From contig WNNJ02002939.1 in NCBI GenBank assembly GCA_012934845.2, positions 1 through 64,000 on the forward strand: a DNA stretch of 64,000 bases, written 5' to 3'. The notes beneath the pieces were generated by a model, which ran no database searches, was not told the origin of the DNA, and saw only the letters and a program-made list of their open reading frames with translations. Shown piece after piece: positions 23,301 to 49,611 of the stretch (position 1 is the stretch's first letter; each line of letters begins with the position of its first letter). The position numbers and the translations under genes were made by a program. This DNA comes from Pomphorhynchus laevis (taxonomy: Eukaryota > Acanthocephala > Palaeacanthocephala > Echinorhynchida > Pomphorhynchidae).

Positions 23301-26300
23301 ATAAAAAATTGTTCCTTTAAAAATATCGGATGCTGATCCGATTTTTTAAAAAACTATTTCTAGAGATTAAAATATCAAGATAAGTTGACCTTTTGTTGAT
23401 AGGCGTAAGTAATTTACTTAATATGACGAAATGACGATTGCTTAAATGTGGCTTAAATATTAAATTTCAAATGCTATAAATTTAATAAGTTTTAAATTTT
23501 GTATTTTTTAAGTTTTTTTTTATTTTATATCTTTAACCTTGAAAATTAGTAATAATTTTAACTATTCTTTTAACTATTTTTATATTTTTAAAATCTTCAA
23601 AAATATTTATATTTATATTCTTTTTTTTCAAGAATATATTAAATTCTTGAAATAGTTAACCGAATATTATCTGCAATTATAAACTCCAACTTAATGATAT
23701 AATATTTTTAAGTCTAGTTCAACTTTAAACGTTTTGCTCAACTTTCAACACAATATAAACCGACTGAATGGTTCAATACTTTTAACATTTAGTCATTCAG
23801 AACACTATATTATTAGGCTATTTTAATAATATTATTAGTATACTATTAAACTAATAATGAACCAAGCTGTAGATGCAATTCATTTATAGATTTTATTTTT
23901 AAGAAAATCTCAAACACAATAGCACCTCATAATACAAGTATGATGGATACATCTGCGGATATCGCAATGAACGGAGGGCTCACTGGATTAGAACTTCAGG
24001 TAATTTATGTTTTAGATTAAATAATTTTTGTAAAATAATTAAATTATTTCATTTTATTTTCATTCGGTTGAGCAGCCGCCTTCAGCAGTTATGCAGAAGT
24101 GCGTTATTCACGAAAGACGTAATCCAGAGTTAGATCACGGTAAAAGTTAAACGTCCGCTCTAAAATTGAGATTAAGAGCTTAAACTATTGTAGTCGTAGT
24201 GTTTATAAACCTTTACATGGAAATCAAGAACTTGAGCCATGTAAAACTCTAATCTACGTATTAATCTAATCTAATCTAATCATTTTAGACAGAATTTTAT
24301 TCGATCAAAACATTTGACGATTATTAAAATCATTAATTTTGTTTTATTTTACAACGTAGGGCATTATAGATGAAAGTTGTAATTTAATTACGAAGACTAA
24401 CAACTTATTAAAAATTTAATTTTTCACTGCATTTTTTTAATCTTGAAAAAAATTGATTTATTTAAACTGTTACAAAGTTGATTAAGCTATTTTTTAATAA
24501 AAACAATTAATTCTATAATAAAAGACAGCGAAATTAAATATTTTAGTATTTTTTGATTGCAGTATTTTTCGATCGCATTATTTCTCGATCGCATTATTTT
24601 TCGATGGAATTTTTTTCGATCGCAGTATTTTTGATCGCATTATTTTTCAATCGCAGTATTTTTGATCGCAGTATTTTTCAATCGCATTTTTTTCGATCGC
24701 AGTATTTTTCGATCGCAGTATTTTTCGATCGCAGTATTTTTCGATCGCAGTATTTTTCGATCGCAGTATTTTTCGATCGCAGTATTTTTCGATCGCAGTA
24801 TTTTTCGATCGCAGTATTTTTCGATCGCAGTATTTTTCGATCGCAGTATTTTTCGATCGCAGTATTTTTCGATCGCAGTATTTTTCGATCGCAGTATTTT
24901 TCGATCGCAGTATTTTTCGATCGCATTATTTTTCGATCGCAGTATTTTTCGATCGCAGTATTTTTCGATCGCAGTATTTTTCGATCGCAGTATTTTTCGA
25001 TCGCAGTATTTTTCGATCGCAGTATTTTTCGATCGCAGTATTTTTCGATCGCAGTATTTTTCATTAAATATTGAAGATAATTTCATAAAATTGCTGTCTA
25101 ATAAACTATTTGCAAGTAATGTAAATTACTTGCTAGTAATAAATTATCGTAGTAAGTTTACAAAATCACGCGAACATTTTGAAATTCTACAAAGATTTCG
25201 AAGAATTTGAAAATTGCATTTTAAATGTTTATCACATTTCATCATATTTTATAATCACACCAAAAAATTTAAATATTTCCTAGATGTAATTTTAAAATGT
25301 GATCAACTTAAACCATAATTTAAAATCTAAAATTAAGTTATTTGTAATCAACTTTTAAGTAAAATCTGTATTTTTATAATACCGGTGACAATAAAAGAAT
25401 TTTATTGAATTTAATTTATTTTCAGATTACAAAGTTTTTGAAGAACTGCCAATCGGACTGTGGAGCAAGTCTTGAAGACATAATAGAAAACTTTCGGAAT
25501 TTCTCAGATGCTCGTATTAGGTTTGTTTAATACAAAAAGTTATGTATTAAAATTAAATTATTTTTGTATTATTATTTAATTCAAAAATACATAAATGCTC
25601 GTTACATGTTTGTTTGCATGTATTAGGTATTATTCTCAGAAGCTCGTATTATTATATTCAAATAATCTATTTGAATATTTAATAGTGGAGTAATTTCTTT
25701 CTTGAGGCACGTCAATGCTGATATAACGTCATATAACATTATATTATTAAAATTTTGATTTCGCTCAGAATATAGCAAAATTTGATGTGATCAGCAACTT
25801 TCAACATATTCAATTGCACCTGCTGGAATAGAGAAATATGTAAATAGTTAAGTCAATTTACTAGACATTTAAAAATAAGTAACAGCGCGTTTGTTGCGCT
25901 GTAATCCAAACAAAACGCGTGCTGGTTATCACCAACGTCATTTACGAATAAATTCGAAATGCATCTAAACAATAAAATAGCTAAAATTAAACTGAACGAT
26001 TTATTTATTTAGATAAATTAATTAATTTATTTATTATTAATTTGAAAATAAATTAATTAATAGATCCATTAATTTATTTTAAATCTATAAAAAATAAAAG
26101 AATCAATTAAAAATTAGACAAATTAATTGGTTTTTTTTTAATTAATTAAAAACAAATTAACAAACAATAATGTTTTGATTATTCAGCAAATTTTGGCGCT
26201 TTAAGATATCTAGGTACAGTACTACGAAAATGTCTGAAAAATTGAACCAGAAATTACATTATCTAACTGATAAATAATACAGCGTCCACTATCACCTGCC

Positions 26301-29300
26301 TTTTTACCTAAAGTTCAAAAATATGTCGTTACCTTTTTTGTTTTATTTTTGTAAAGCCATATAAATATTTGTCTTTATTTTTGATAAATAGATAAAGACA
26401 AATATACTAGATTATACTAGATTTAATTTATACAAGATTTTTTCATTTTATTAGTCATAACTGAAGAAGACTTATTTCAAAGCCTAAACGCTTTTTGAAT
26501 AAATGTTAACTTTCCTTATCTTGTTCTGGTTATAAATACCTGTATTTATATAATATTATATATTATTATATTATAATATTATAATATTATTATAATATTT
26601 TTTACAATATAAAACAATTTAAATTAAATTCAATTATTATACAGGGTTACCCGCAAATGTCGCATAAAGATATTATTGGTTTTTTAAGAATAGTGCGTCC
26701 TTTGGTTCTCACTATGATTCCTCTTATTCTCCGTCTGCCTGTTCTGCAAACTGATCATGATTATTTCGTCAAGAATCCGCGCTAGACAGTCCCACCTGCA
26801 ACATAAAGTCTCTCAACGTGTTTACGGGCTTGTGAACTCTCGATCGCGGTGAACGTAAACATTGGGATACAGATTTTGCCAGCGTCACGCTAATGTTTGT
26901 TCTCAACCACGAAATGACACTTGAATAACTTTTCTTCTGTTTCATACTGGTTCTCGATGCTATAGCCTGTATTACTCTCTGCGCCGATCCACCAAACCCA
27001 CCCAAAAAGGCATACACGATAGGACATAAGGAACCCTGTTCAACCTCCAGAATGCGCTCTTCGTATTTGCTCTTTTTCTAGATTCGTGGTAATCGAACGA
27101 CGCACCAACAGTTTTCGATAAGTAGGATGAAGCCTTTTCATTAAACACGCATACGTCGAATAACGTACGCTCCATCCTACCTCCAATAGCCCGTTGCGAA
27201 CAATATCGGAACGCACATTAGGCGCTCTGTCCGTTATACTATTCTCGAATATTATTGTATCAGGCACCTGTTGTAGCTGATGCTCAATTGGCACTCCATT
27301 ACATACTTCTGTCATCGCATCCGATATTAAATCTCTATGATCATTATGTCGAGTTATCAAAAGACCACCCCTCCTACACGAGAGAGCATGACCAATATCA
27401 AACTTTGCTCCACAACAACATTGTTTTGCTATGTTTGTCAGGTCCAACCATATCGGGCCGCTACTGCATTACGAAACTCGTTGGTGGACAAGTGCAATCC
27501 AAATGCTGATATTGGTCGAGTTATCAACCAATTTGACGACCCCTTGATTGAGGCAAAATCCAGTATCAGTTGCAAACCCTCGTCTTTCTTAGTCAGCGAC
27601 AATATGTTTTTCTTATTGATGTCGAAATTCTATTTTTTAAGCCGATTTGCTATGACACACTGTTCTTTGCTTCGTTCAAACGTGCTCACGGCAGTGCCAT
27701 ATGGACTGAATATTGCCAACGATGCATTATATTGCCGTTTTACTTCTGAGATGGGATTCATTATCCCCAAACCTACCCATTTTGATGGAAATTGAAAATA
27801 ACTGTGAACTGTTATCACTTCATGTTCCAGCAATCTAGTCGCCAGCTTGGTGTATATTTGGTCTTATAAATCAGAAAACCAACTGGGATTGCACTAAGTC
27901 GTTTTCGCAAAGAAGATCCTTCTACTTTGCAGTGCATGTGTAAATACTATGTACGTCGAGTGTGCATCCAATTCTGCCATTGTGATCAGTTTTTCAATAA
28001 TTTGTCTCCACTCATCCGTACAGGCTAGTACATACCGTTTCACGTATTCTTTATCTCCGATCGGGGCTCCCAAAATAGATATACCATCTGTATTTATGCG
28101 TATGTTCGTATCCGCGAATGCACCTAGTAAAGCCTTTTCATTTTGACTATGGATCATAAGTCTACATTTAGTTGGATTCAATATGTATCCGTATTGAGGA
28201 CCGATGCTCGTTAGTGCATCCTATACTTGCTTTATCTCGTCGATACTACTAACGAAATTTGCATCGTCTGCGTACAATCGCTGGTATATGTCTGGTATGC
28301 TTGATCAAATATGTCTAATTAGAGGAATTGTCAATGTCGTAAATGCTGCCACGCCTAAAGGGTCACCTTGCGTGAACCCAAAAGTAGCCTTAAAATATCA
28401 TCCTTCATGTGTCATCCTTATTCCACCCCGTAGGTGTTCTTCAGGGTTCTTGCTAGAGATGGATTAACTTTACCAACGTTTGCTAATGCAAGCTGTCTAC
28501 ACGCTTTATTGAACACATTTTTCGCGTCAATACTCAGTATTGCACGCTCCGGGTCTTTATGAAATCTTTCTGTTTTCGCTGTTGTTTGTAATGGTTGTTT
28601 GATGACGCTGTCTATGACTTTGCCGATTACTCGACGGACAATCTCCCCTACACTAATCGGCCTTATCCTTGGATATTTGTTGAGTGGTATCAAACGACCC
28701 GCAACAAGTGCTTCCATAGTCTTGAAACATACGGGTTCCGTAGCTATCCTGCGCGTTAGCTGTGCAATAGCTTCGGCTAGTCTGAGAGAATGATGTTTGA
28801 ACAATGTAAGCATTATTTGGAACTTAAACGCTGTACTTCCGATGAGCCAGCACCACCTCGTGTTTTCAATGCGGTTGTGATAATTTGATTCCCGTCTATC
28901 GATAAAAATTCAAAGACATGGTGTGGCACCCAATCAATTATATGCTGATTCAGCTTTGCTACATCAGCTGCTTCACTTGCGTTGGGACAGAGTTCTTGCA
29001 AAATGCTCTCAACTGTTCGTCCTCCAATTTCCTGGTTTAGGGATAAAACTACGTTTGTGCCTGGGCAATCATCCTTGAGCAGTCTAAGAGCCGCAGTAGT
29101 TTTTCCTTCCCGAACAAGTTTACAAAATTTCTTCTGCCAATTTGTTGATCCTCTTGACTCCTACGCAGTGAGCGCTGAAAGAATCTTGCTTCGAAAAGAA
29201 GTTCCGTCACCTTGTCAGTATTATATTTGTAAAATCACATGTTCGATATTATTTTCGAAAAAAAAGATGTAGCTCAAATATGTAGTTCAAAACTATCACT

Positions 29301-32300
29301 CACTTGTTTTGTAAAGAACACAAAATTATGTAGCTCTCTATAAATTTTGGACTTTTAAATTATTCTCAATCAATAATATTAAATATATTTGATTTTAGAT
29401 AATTTTAAATAATTCACAATTCATATTAGTTTTAATGATAAACGAAGAATTTCAAATTTTACATATCTGTTTATTAATTTGCGTAAATAATGATAGAATA
29501 AGTTTAAAGTTGTAAATTAGAGACATAAAATCGTTTATTAGCTATAAATATTTGAGAAATATCGATATTTCTCAAAGTACATACAATATCTTAAAATATA
29601 TGCAATGTATAATCATTATTTAATCAAAATATATACAATTAATCAAAATAACCAAATTAATCAAACTGAAATTAATCAACAAAATCGAGTAAATTAATTA
29701 TTTAGAAATCGGACGGAGTCAAACTATTATTTGAAGTTAACAATTGACTATTCCCGTTTTGTAAATGACATTTAGCAGCATTCAAATAATGCAAAAGCTT
29801 GGGGTTGTTCAAATTGTTGCCTATTTGAAAAACGTCAAAAATTAAAATATAAATTACAAGCACTTTTTCGCATAATAGTTTAAATTTATTTTATTGTTGA
29901 TTTATACTTCTCCAATATAAGAATAAGAAAAAATATACGATGAGATCGATAAACTGAGACTACCTATTTTATACTATATAAATTTAAAATAAATATTTTA
30001 ATATTTTGATTTTCTATAATTTAGTTTTATGTAAGGTAAGCATCATTAAAATTTTATGAACTGATCAATTTAATATTTGATAAAATGATATTTTAAAATA
30101 ATACTATAAAATAATATTTGTGTTAGAATATTTAATATTCTAACGCATTGTATATTATTTTCTATCAATCCATAATAAAAAATATACAATGCATCAGAAT
30201 AAAGTTAAGAGGTTGGTTTCCTTCCAATCTGATTGGAAGGAAACTAATCTTCCAAGCTAATTAGTTACGGATGATTTAGTAACCTTAGACAAGAGCTAAT
30301 CTTATTTTGTGGCTAAGTTGAAATGGCTCACCAAAGACACACGCTACTTTACCGATGATTTATATGCACAGGTTATTTAAATACTTTCAAATATATTCAA
30401 TATATTTAAATATATATAATATATAAAGATATTTCAATTATATTTGATAGTCATATTTTTACAAAACTATATGTTTTTATCAATTTTTAAAAATTATATT
30501 TCCTTAATTTTTAATTATTATATTTTTTTGTATTTCCTTTGTAACGCTAAATTGCAAATCGGATTATTTAGACCAATATTTTTGTATATTTTTGCAATGT
30601 TTCATTATCAAAGATTTCATCTTTAATATTCAAATATTGAACATTTGTAAGCGAACGAATTGGATGTTTAGTAATAAAGACTTTAGGCCTGTAAAAATAT
30701 TAAAAACGTTTGATTTGAAAGCTTTAACATTAGCTTTTGTGATTGAGATTTTTAGCTCTTGTCGGTAATTGCAAATCATTGTTTCTTTTTAGGTTAAAAT
30801 AGAGAAAATTAGAGAAATTTTCGAAGCCAATTTATTTATTAAACATTTAGCATATAAAATATAAAATTATTAAATTCATAAAATGCAAACGTTTCCTGAT
30901 TATTAATAAAATCCAATTATTTAATTTTTCTTAATTGAAGCTGCGTTCAATAGCGCACTTTATACAGAAAAAATATCTCAATCAGTTTATTTAAATACTT
31001 TCAAATATATTCAACATATTTAAATATATATTATATATATTATATATATAATATTTTAATTATATTAAATAATATACAATGCATCAGAATTAAGATAAGA
31101 GGTTGGTTCCCTTTTAATCTGGTTGTAGGGGAACTAATCTTCCAAGCTAATTACTTACAATTGATTTAGTTGGTAGCCCTAACTAATTTTACAAATTCAA
31201 AAATCAGTTTTAAATATATTATATCCGATTCCTTAGACAAGAGCTATTCTTTTTTGTTGCTATGTTGAGATGGCTTGCAAAAGACACGTCTTTTAAAAAG
31301 ACGGTTGAGTTCGTTACTTGATGAACAAGAAGCGTTAGGAAAATACGTTTATTTTTTGTTCTTAACAAATTTTCAAAATATCCGGGAATACACAATACAT
31401 GTGCATACTCATTAAATGCACAACAACATATAAAATAGGTTGTTGTGTCCGTAACCACTAATTGTTGCTGGTAAGACGTGGTTTGGAATCTTGTGGAAAA
31501 TGGAATTATTCATTATGTTTAGAATTCAACTTGTATGACTTGATAAAAAAATAAAATAAAATAAAACATAAAATAAAAGTTAGGAGTAACTTTTTACTGT
31601 CTATCGTGTTTTGGCCCTTATTCTTCGAATAGTGGCCCACTTGGTGACTTTACATATCATCGACATTAGGCTAGTGATATAAATCAGATCAGCAAGCTGA
31701 CTTACCGTATTTTGTACCTTATGTAAATTTAAAAAAGTAAATATTTTAATCATAAGGTTTTCTATAATTTAGAAAACGAATATTATAATATTCGTTTATA
31801 TTATATTATAATATAATTTAAAAAAATATTATAATATTTTTTTCAAATTCAATTTTTATCATTGAATTTAGAACAAGCCCGCATTATTACGTCATTAATC
31901 TAAATATGAGACGACAATAATACACTGTAGCAGTTGTAGCACGCTACAATTAGCATGATGCTACTGTAGCGTCCTAAACAACTGCTATAGCACGCTGCTA
32001 CTGTAGCGTCCTAATTTTTTAAAACATCTCATTTAAAGAATAATGTTCACACTGAAAAATATATTAATTGAGTTTACGTATTTTGTAAATATATCTCATA
32101 ATAAACATAAAATAAAAATAAAATAATCTATAAATTATTTTAGATGATAAGTTTATTGAATTACTTATAATTCAATAAATATACCATGGCTGAAATATAC
32201 CATGATTATTTAATAAAACGTGTGAATCACACGTTATTCACACGTTAGTGGTGTTATTAATAAAACGTGTGAATCACACGTTATTCACACGTTAGTGGTG

Positions 32301-32721
32301 TTATTAATAAATCACCATTTACTGTTATATTTCTCTGATTTTTTTTTAATTTTTTATTATCTGAAAATTAAAGATACAACTTGTTTTGATGAACCAATTT
32401 TTCATACTTTAATGGTGATCAGATTTTATCGATTGAGCATTTCGAGTGTTAATCTACACATTAACATCATTAAATTTAACCGCTCATCATTAATCGTGGT
32501 TCAGAAATCGATTTAGATGTAAACACAGTCGAAACTGATAGACTTCGATAAATTTCTGAAATTGCAACTTCTCTATATGAACATTTTAAATCAACTTATA
32601 AAACATTACGTGAAACTAACTTTTGTGTTCATTTAGGAAAGCCATTGACTTTCTATCATCAGAGGGACATATTTTTACAACCGTGGATGAAAACCATTTC
32701 TGCTATACAGGCCTGTGCTAA
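17351..32721 (+). CDS. RPA2: Replication protein A 32 kDa subunit (RPA2), 8 exons
   Basis: Middle subunit of the heterotrimeric single-stranded-DNA-binding complex RPA, acting in nuclear replication, repair and checkpoint signalling. Exons: 17,351-17,363; 17,412-17,497; 17,548-17,658; 18,727-18,837; 22,110-22,292; 23,904-23,999; 25,426-25,520; 32,637-32,721. Phases agree at every junction and give 259 aa; human RPA2 has 270. Order of parts: Ser/Gly-rich N-terminus with the typical GGF.QSP pattern (MNNSSFSNT, GGGFMQSP), an OB fold (VVIIGLIRSVDF, YTIDDMSGP, YIRVCGVVKQFQG, SIVAFHISRV), a linker, and a C-terminal winged helix (KAIDFLSSEGHIFTTVDENHF). Introns 1 and 2 are 48 and 50 nt; the last is 7.1 kb and filled with repeats. 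A candidate AATAAA lies at 32,769-32,774. The gene converges on DDX41, whose stop codon is 118 bp away. Confidence 0.93.
19405..19475 (-). ncRNA. Hammerhead-ribozyme-like motif in Penelope terminal repeat
   Basis: On the minus strand the sequence reads CTGATGA, a hairpin GATAGC-AGGA-GCTATC, then GAAA, then a short stem ATA...TAT followed by C. This is the order of the hammerhead core: CUGAUGA, helix II, GAA, helix III, cleavage at UH. A seven-base pairing between TTTTATT upstream and AATAAAA downstream could form distal helix I, but the bases next to the core do not pair, so activity is doubtful. Hammerhead motifs in terminal repeats of Penelope-like elements are established knowledge; the match here is from reading alone. 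Confidence 0.65.
19740..20340 (-). mobile_element. LINE C-terminal fragment inside the Penelope-like element
   Basis: An open minus-strand stretch (20,303-19,878) begins with a pattern typical of the C-terminal domain of LINE reverse transcriptases (DRCQARFLKHIVGVSNKC, then IKPLSVRL) and ends in a cysteine- and histidine-rich stretch (CICRFCASSCDALLHALAC) that recalls the zinc knuckle behind LINE RTs. The clade is not resolvable from this length. A repeated sequence at 20,331-20,365 (TATTATTACAAAATAAT, twice) marks its 5' side. Nothing of the RT core is present, so it is a 5'-truncated fragment. Confidence 0.5.
24065..24290 (+). mobile_element. LINE 3'-end fragment with hairpin and (TAATC)n tail
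   Basis: A block in RPA2 intron 6 that is less AT-rich than its surroundings and ends in a 9-bp perfect hairpin (TTTACATGG ... CCATGTAAA, about 24,213-24,247) followed by four TAATC repeats. A hairpin plus a short tandem tail is the usual 3' end of CR1/L2-group LINEs. The sequence does not match the L2 or CR1 copies of this window, so it would be a third family; a tRNA-derived SINE is the alternative, but no A or B box was recognised. Confidence 0.5.
24549..25063. repeat. 16-bp minisatellite (AGTATTTTTCGATCGC)n in RPA2 intron 6
   Basis: About 32 tandem copies of a 16-bp unit, nearly perfect from 24,690 to 25,060 and degenerate at the left end (24,549-24,690). The unit contains the palindrome CGATCG. 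Because the unit holds no stop codon in any frame and 16 is not a multiple of three, long open frames appear on both strands (Phe/Ile/Ser/Arg repeats); these are by-products of the repeat, not genes. It is positioned between RPA2 exons 6 and 7. Confidence 0.95.
26640..29230 (-). mobile_element. RLE-type LINE relic in RPA2 last intron (copy 2)
   Basis: Degenerate minus-strand element with a reverse transcriptase and a C-terminal zinc-knuckle/nuclease region. RT pieces: RLIPLNKYPRIRPISVGEI at about 28,690-28,630, a TQGDPLG motif near 28,365, YADDANF near 28,265, and LNPTKCRLMIHS near 28,170. Downstream are CCCGAKFDIGHALSCRRGG with RHN (27,420-27,340), and then a nuclease-like stretch to about 26,769. 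The order RT then CCHC knuckle then nuclease is that of LINEs with a restriction-like endonuclease (R2 superfamily). The reading frame is broken many times, including stops within the RT. It stands antisense to RPA2. Clade assignment below the R2-like level is uncertain. Confidence 0.7.
29230..29699. other. AT-rich intron sequence
   Basis: Part of RPA2 intron 7 between the RLE LINE relic and the foldback-type repeat. No feature recognised. Confidence 0.5.
29700..30978 (+). repeat. Foldback-type AT-rich repeat, copy A (in RPA2 intron 7)
   Basis: Long AT-rich element whose inverted copy lies at 35,256-36,745 in a DDX41 intron. The match starts at the right ends (CAGAAAAAATATCT at 30,965-30,978) and continues with few differences to about 29,930, then less regularly to about 29,720. 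Inside is a perfect 27-bp palindrome (arms TTTCCTTCCAATC and its complement around one base, 30,217-30,243) and a second hairpin made by GCATTGTATATT and AATATACAATGC (about 30,144-30,193). No transposase is present, so a non-autonomous foldback or MITE-like element is the likely nature. I see no clear target duplication. Confidence 0.7.
30979..31300 (+). repeat. Diverged partial relative of the foldback-type repeat
   Basis: Starting near 30,985 the sequence repeats parts of copy A in the same orientation: the TTTAAATACTTTCAAATATATTCAA stretch in shortened form, AATATACAATGCATCAGAAT at 31,069, AGGTTGGTTCCCTT with a degraded palindrome, GGGGAACTAATCTTCCAAGC, and GACAAGAGCTATTC near 31,235. It is clearly more diverged than A and B are from each other, showing that the family has older members here. 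Confidence 0.6.
31301..32210. other. AT-rich intron with short internal duplications
   Basis: RPA2 intron 7. At 31,930-32,015 the phrase GCTACTGTAGCGTCCTAA occurs twice with related TGTAGCACGCTAC sequence between, a local duplication. Otherwise nothing recognised. Confidence 0.45.
32211..32310. repeat. 47-bp tandem repeat with CGTGTGA/TCACACG palindromes
   Basis: Two full copies plus a few bases of a third of a 47-bp unit (starts at 32,211 and 32,258). Each unit holds ACGTGTGAATCACACGT, an inverted repeat, and a further TTCACACG arm, so each can fold in more than one way. It lies about 330 bp before the last RPA2 exon. No function known to me. Confidence 0.85.
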
Positions 32722-32839
32722 TCAACAATGCTTAACATTTTCTATGTGGACAAAAAGCTGTATAAATTAATAAAAGCTTTGATTTTTGATGAAATGGTCG
32801 ATTGCTGCTATATACATTGTATAATGACGATCTTGAATT

Positions 32840-47574
<14,735 letters not shown>

Positions 47575-48587
47575 TCTAATAAAATAATTTTTCAAGAGAT
47601 TAGTTGGTTAAAAAAATAATTTAGAATTTAACAAAATTGATGAAATTATTTTATTGTGATAATATTAATATTATCACAAAATTCAATCTTGTACTTTTAA
47701 AATCAAAACATATTACATTTTTCAAATATAAAGCTATTTTTTAATCAAATTTGTGTATACTACAAATCGAAAAAAATACGTAATATATTTTTAAATTAAA
47801 CAATGTTAAAATCGTATATTCTTCTAAATAAAGTTAGAAGTATAAAATGTTATTTCATAAAATAAAATTATTAACTTTAGATTTTATTTTTGTTAAAAAT
47901 TACGCGATTATAATTTTTAAAAGAATATTAATTTCAAATATCAATTATAAATAATAATTAAATCGTATTTTAAGTAAATTTATTTAAATATTACTAATTT
48001 ATTTCTAACAAATTACTAAGTTCATATAAATAGATTTATTCGTACTAGACATCACACTTGAAGAAATGTAGATGGAGGAGAGATCGTTTCGCTGAATATT
48101 ACTAAGAAACGTAACGAGTTGATTTTGTAACTTTATCTGCGTTGAATGTGGTGTATATTTTAACTCAAATTAAAATCAAGTATTCAGGAACAAGTATGTA
48201 ATTGATATAATAATTTTATAATTATATTTTTATTATTTTATTTTTAATTTTTTAAATATTCTAATATTTTACATGCAAATAAAAGCAAATTTTGTATCAC
48301 AGAGTTCTAAATGAGTATATATTATATACTCATTTGTAAACTATGATATAATCATATTTTAAACTACACAATATTAAATAGCAAATGATGATATATTGAA
48401 AAATATAAATAACTTGAGACTAATTATTAAAAGATTAATGGTGAAATATTAAATATATTAAAACATTAAAACAAATTTACATTTATATCAATAAGAATCA
48501 TTAATTGGTTAATTTTGAATAAAAGCTAAAACCAGTTATTAAAGCAATGATTCCGTAAAACATAAATATATGTTATTTTTAGAATGG
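47575..48587. other. AT-rich DNA upstream of DDX41; probable promoter side
   Basis: Begins at the DDX41 start codon and so should hold its 5' UTR and promoter, but I see no TATA or initiator sequence I would defend. The sequence CTGAATATTACTAAGAAACGTAACGAGTTGATTTTGTAACTT near 48,092-48,133 is repeated, diverged, at 48,669-48,710 inside the inverted-repeat structure described next, so part of this interval is repeat-derived. Confidence 0.4.
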
Positions 48588-48806
48588 ATCCAAAGAAAGT
48601 TTATTCAATAAAAAAGGTTCAGTTCAATATTTTAATAGCTACCGCTATCATTATCAGGAACTATTTATCTGAATATCACTAAGAAGCGTGACGAGTCGAT
48701 TTTGTTAACTTCATCAGGAACTATTATTCATTATGAGGATTGCAGCAGCTATTGAAATATTGAACTGAACCTTTTTATCGAATAAATTGTCGTTTCTTTG
48801 GTTCCA
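48588..48806. repeat. Inverted pair of Penelope-type termini with hammerhead-like cores
   Basis: Two arms of about 70-80 bp in inverted orientation (48,588-48,659 and 48,728-48,806) around a 68-nt spacer. Each arm contains AAGGTTCAGTTCAATATTT and a short hairpin. Read outward from the spacer, the left arm (minus strand) gives CTGATAA, GATAGC-hairpin-GCTATT, AAAA, ATA...TAT; the right arm (plus strand) gives TTATGAG, GATTGC-AGCA-GCTATT, GAAA, ATA...TATC. Both are one or a few changes from the hammerhead core seen at 19,405-19,475 and share its layout around GCTAT(C/T)GAAAATA-like sequence. They appear to be degenerate terminal repeats of a related Penelope-like element without its coding part. 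Confidence 0.6.
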
Positions 48807-49530
48807 TAAATATTAAGAAAAAATAAGAAAATCAGAAAAAAAAATATTTTCAAAACGTAAATAGATGTATAATTGAGTTATAGTTTGCAAACAATATTTT
48901 ATAATAGAACATATATGTTGTCTATGTAATCAAATGTGGAAAGTGAATGAATGTCGGGATATCTAGGATGTCTAAAACTAAATAAACTAGCAATGAGTAC
49001 ATGCGGCCAATGAATAACAACTACATAGTCTTATTGATTATGAATGTAAAAATAGCAAATTCGCTGTCTTAATTATTTAATTAAATTTAATCTGTAATTA
49101 TTTATTATTAAAATAATAAATAGTTAATACGATTAAATAAATATTATTTAATATTAAATAAATAATTACCTTATTTTTACGTGAACATTTAAATATAACA
49201 GCACATTAACTAAAATCTATAATGTAAAGTGTATTAAAAAATACAAAAGACGAAGACTATTTTAAAATTTCTTAGTCACTAATTTAAAATTTCATCCAGT
49301 GTTGTTGATGGCCAAAATTAAGATTAGCGACTGAACAGTTGAATAGATTTTGTCCTTGATATGTTAACACTTCTTAGTACCTGAAAAAGAGTCTAAAAAC
49401 AGATAAGCAGCAAAATCGTTTGTTATAATATTTCTAACCAGAAGTTCTTTATTCTGAGAATAATTATATAAATTGATATAATAATTATATTATTATAATA
49501 TTATATTATTATCATTCTATTGTTGATGAG
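48807..49530. other. AT-rich interval, nothing recognised
   Basis: Simple AT-rich sequence with short ATTATTAAAATAATAAA-type runs. No coding or RNA feature recognised. Confidence 0.5.
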
Positions 49531-49611
49531 TCAAAGCAATGACGAAACGGTACAAGTTATCGTTTTGTCGATTCGTTTGTAGCTGCCACACTGATGATAA
49601 ACTTCTTCCCA
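49531..49611 (-). other. Candidate terminal coding exon of unknown gene
   Basis: A good 3' splice site (TTTGAGTTTTCAG) at 49,612 is followed by 26 codons and a TGA: it begins WEEVYHQCGSYKRID. The codon use and residue mix look more protein-like than the surrounding AT-rich DNA, but no family is recognised and no upstream partner exon was found. It could be the last exon of the CUSTOS-like gene or chance. Confidence 0.25.

Noticed and set aside
24065-24290. tRNA-derived SINE
   Set aside because: No A and B box promoter could be recognised; a LINE 3' end explains hairpin and tail better.
24553-25210. Long open frames on both strands over the minisatellite
   Set aside because: They come from a stop-free 16-bp unit and have no counterpart outside the repeat.
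32211-32310. CRISPR-like array
   Set aside because: Only two contiguous units without spacers, in a eukaryotic intron; a simple tandem repeat.
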